A stretch of DNA of 13,926 nucleotides from Legionella_A sp049239925. Its GTDB lineage: Bacteria > Pseudomonadota > Gammaproteobacteria > Legionellales > Legionellaceae. The notes beneath the pieces are model-generated. The model had not been told where the DNA came from and did not search any database. It saw nothing but the letters and a program-made list of their open reading frames with translations. The translations under genes and the position numbers were made by a program. This document shows, piece after piece, positions 13,880 through 13,926 of this stretch. Within the stretch, counting starts at the first letter, position 1. Each line of letters begins with the position of its first letter. The stretch lies in contig JBMLTO010000062.1 of the NCBI GenBank assembly GCA_049239925.1, positions 1 to 13,926 of the forward strand, read 5' to 3'.

Positions 13880-13926
13880 TCGCATTAAAATTTAATCAAT
13901 CGGTTGTAGGTTGGGCCAAGGCCTGA
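13880..13926 (-). repeat. Right copy of inverted dispersed repeat
   Basis: This 47-bp segment is the inverted partner of 34-77: 42 of 44 aligned positions agree, plus a 3-nt insertion. The match runs to the last base of the window, so the repeat may continue outside. It lies upstream of the tRNA-Leu promoter, in noncoding sequence. Confidence 0.75.

Noticed and set aside
34..13926. Composite transposon bounded by the terminal inverted repeats
   Set aside because: The interior holds core genes (xseA, mip, tRNA-Leu) and no transposase, and the repeats are short palindromic units. A dispersed repeat family explains them better.

Overview
The window is an AT-rich chromosomal segment of a gammaproteobacterium, almost certainly a Legionella species or close relative. 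The strongest evidence is a near-canonical Mip (macrophage infectivity potentiator) at 10384-11079. It is supported by an LbtU-type (DUF3573) outer-membrane protein, a CHASE2 adenylate cyclase and an AmpG-type permease. The identification rests on recalled family sequences, not on a search.

Layout, left to right. (1) An inverted copy of a 44-47 bp repeat lies at each extremity (34-77 and 13880-13926). (2) A CHASE2 class III adenylate cyclase (+) follows, with an unusual start region in which an 8-codon ORF with a strong Shine-Dalgarno sequence is in frame with the gene but stopped by TAA. (3) A convergent minus-strand pair comes next: a lipoprotein of unknown function, then a metallo-beta-lactamase-fold hydrolase. 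(4) A plus-strand run of three envelope genes follows: an MscS-type channel fused to a cyclic-nucleotide-binding domain, a secreted FecR-domain protein with a very acidic tail, and an LbtU-like barrel. (5) A 360 bp gap holds a well-formed 255 bp miniature inverted-repeat element (TIRs 28/34 identical, 5 bp TATAA duplication). (6) The rest is mostly housekeeping or conserved: xseA (-), mip (+), an ampG-like permease (+), a two-transmembrane protein of unknown function (-), and tRNA-Leu(CAA) (-) with a clear promoter.

Two groups of genes may work together. The adenylate cyclase, a channel with a cyclic-nucleotide-binding domain and a possible phosphodiesterase-fold enzyme sit within 6 kb. However, the channel lacks the arginine that normally holds the cyclic phosphate, so direct cAMP gating is uncertain. 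The channel, FecR protein and barrel are closely spaced on one strand and would occupy the inner membrane, periplasm and outer membrane, which makes a trans-envelope or metal-related unit a reasonable hypothesis. No CRISPR array, complete insertion sequence, phage gene or plasmid gene is visible.
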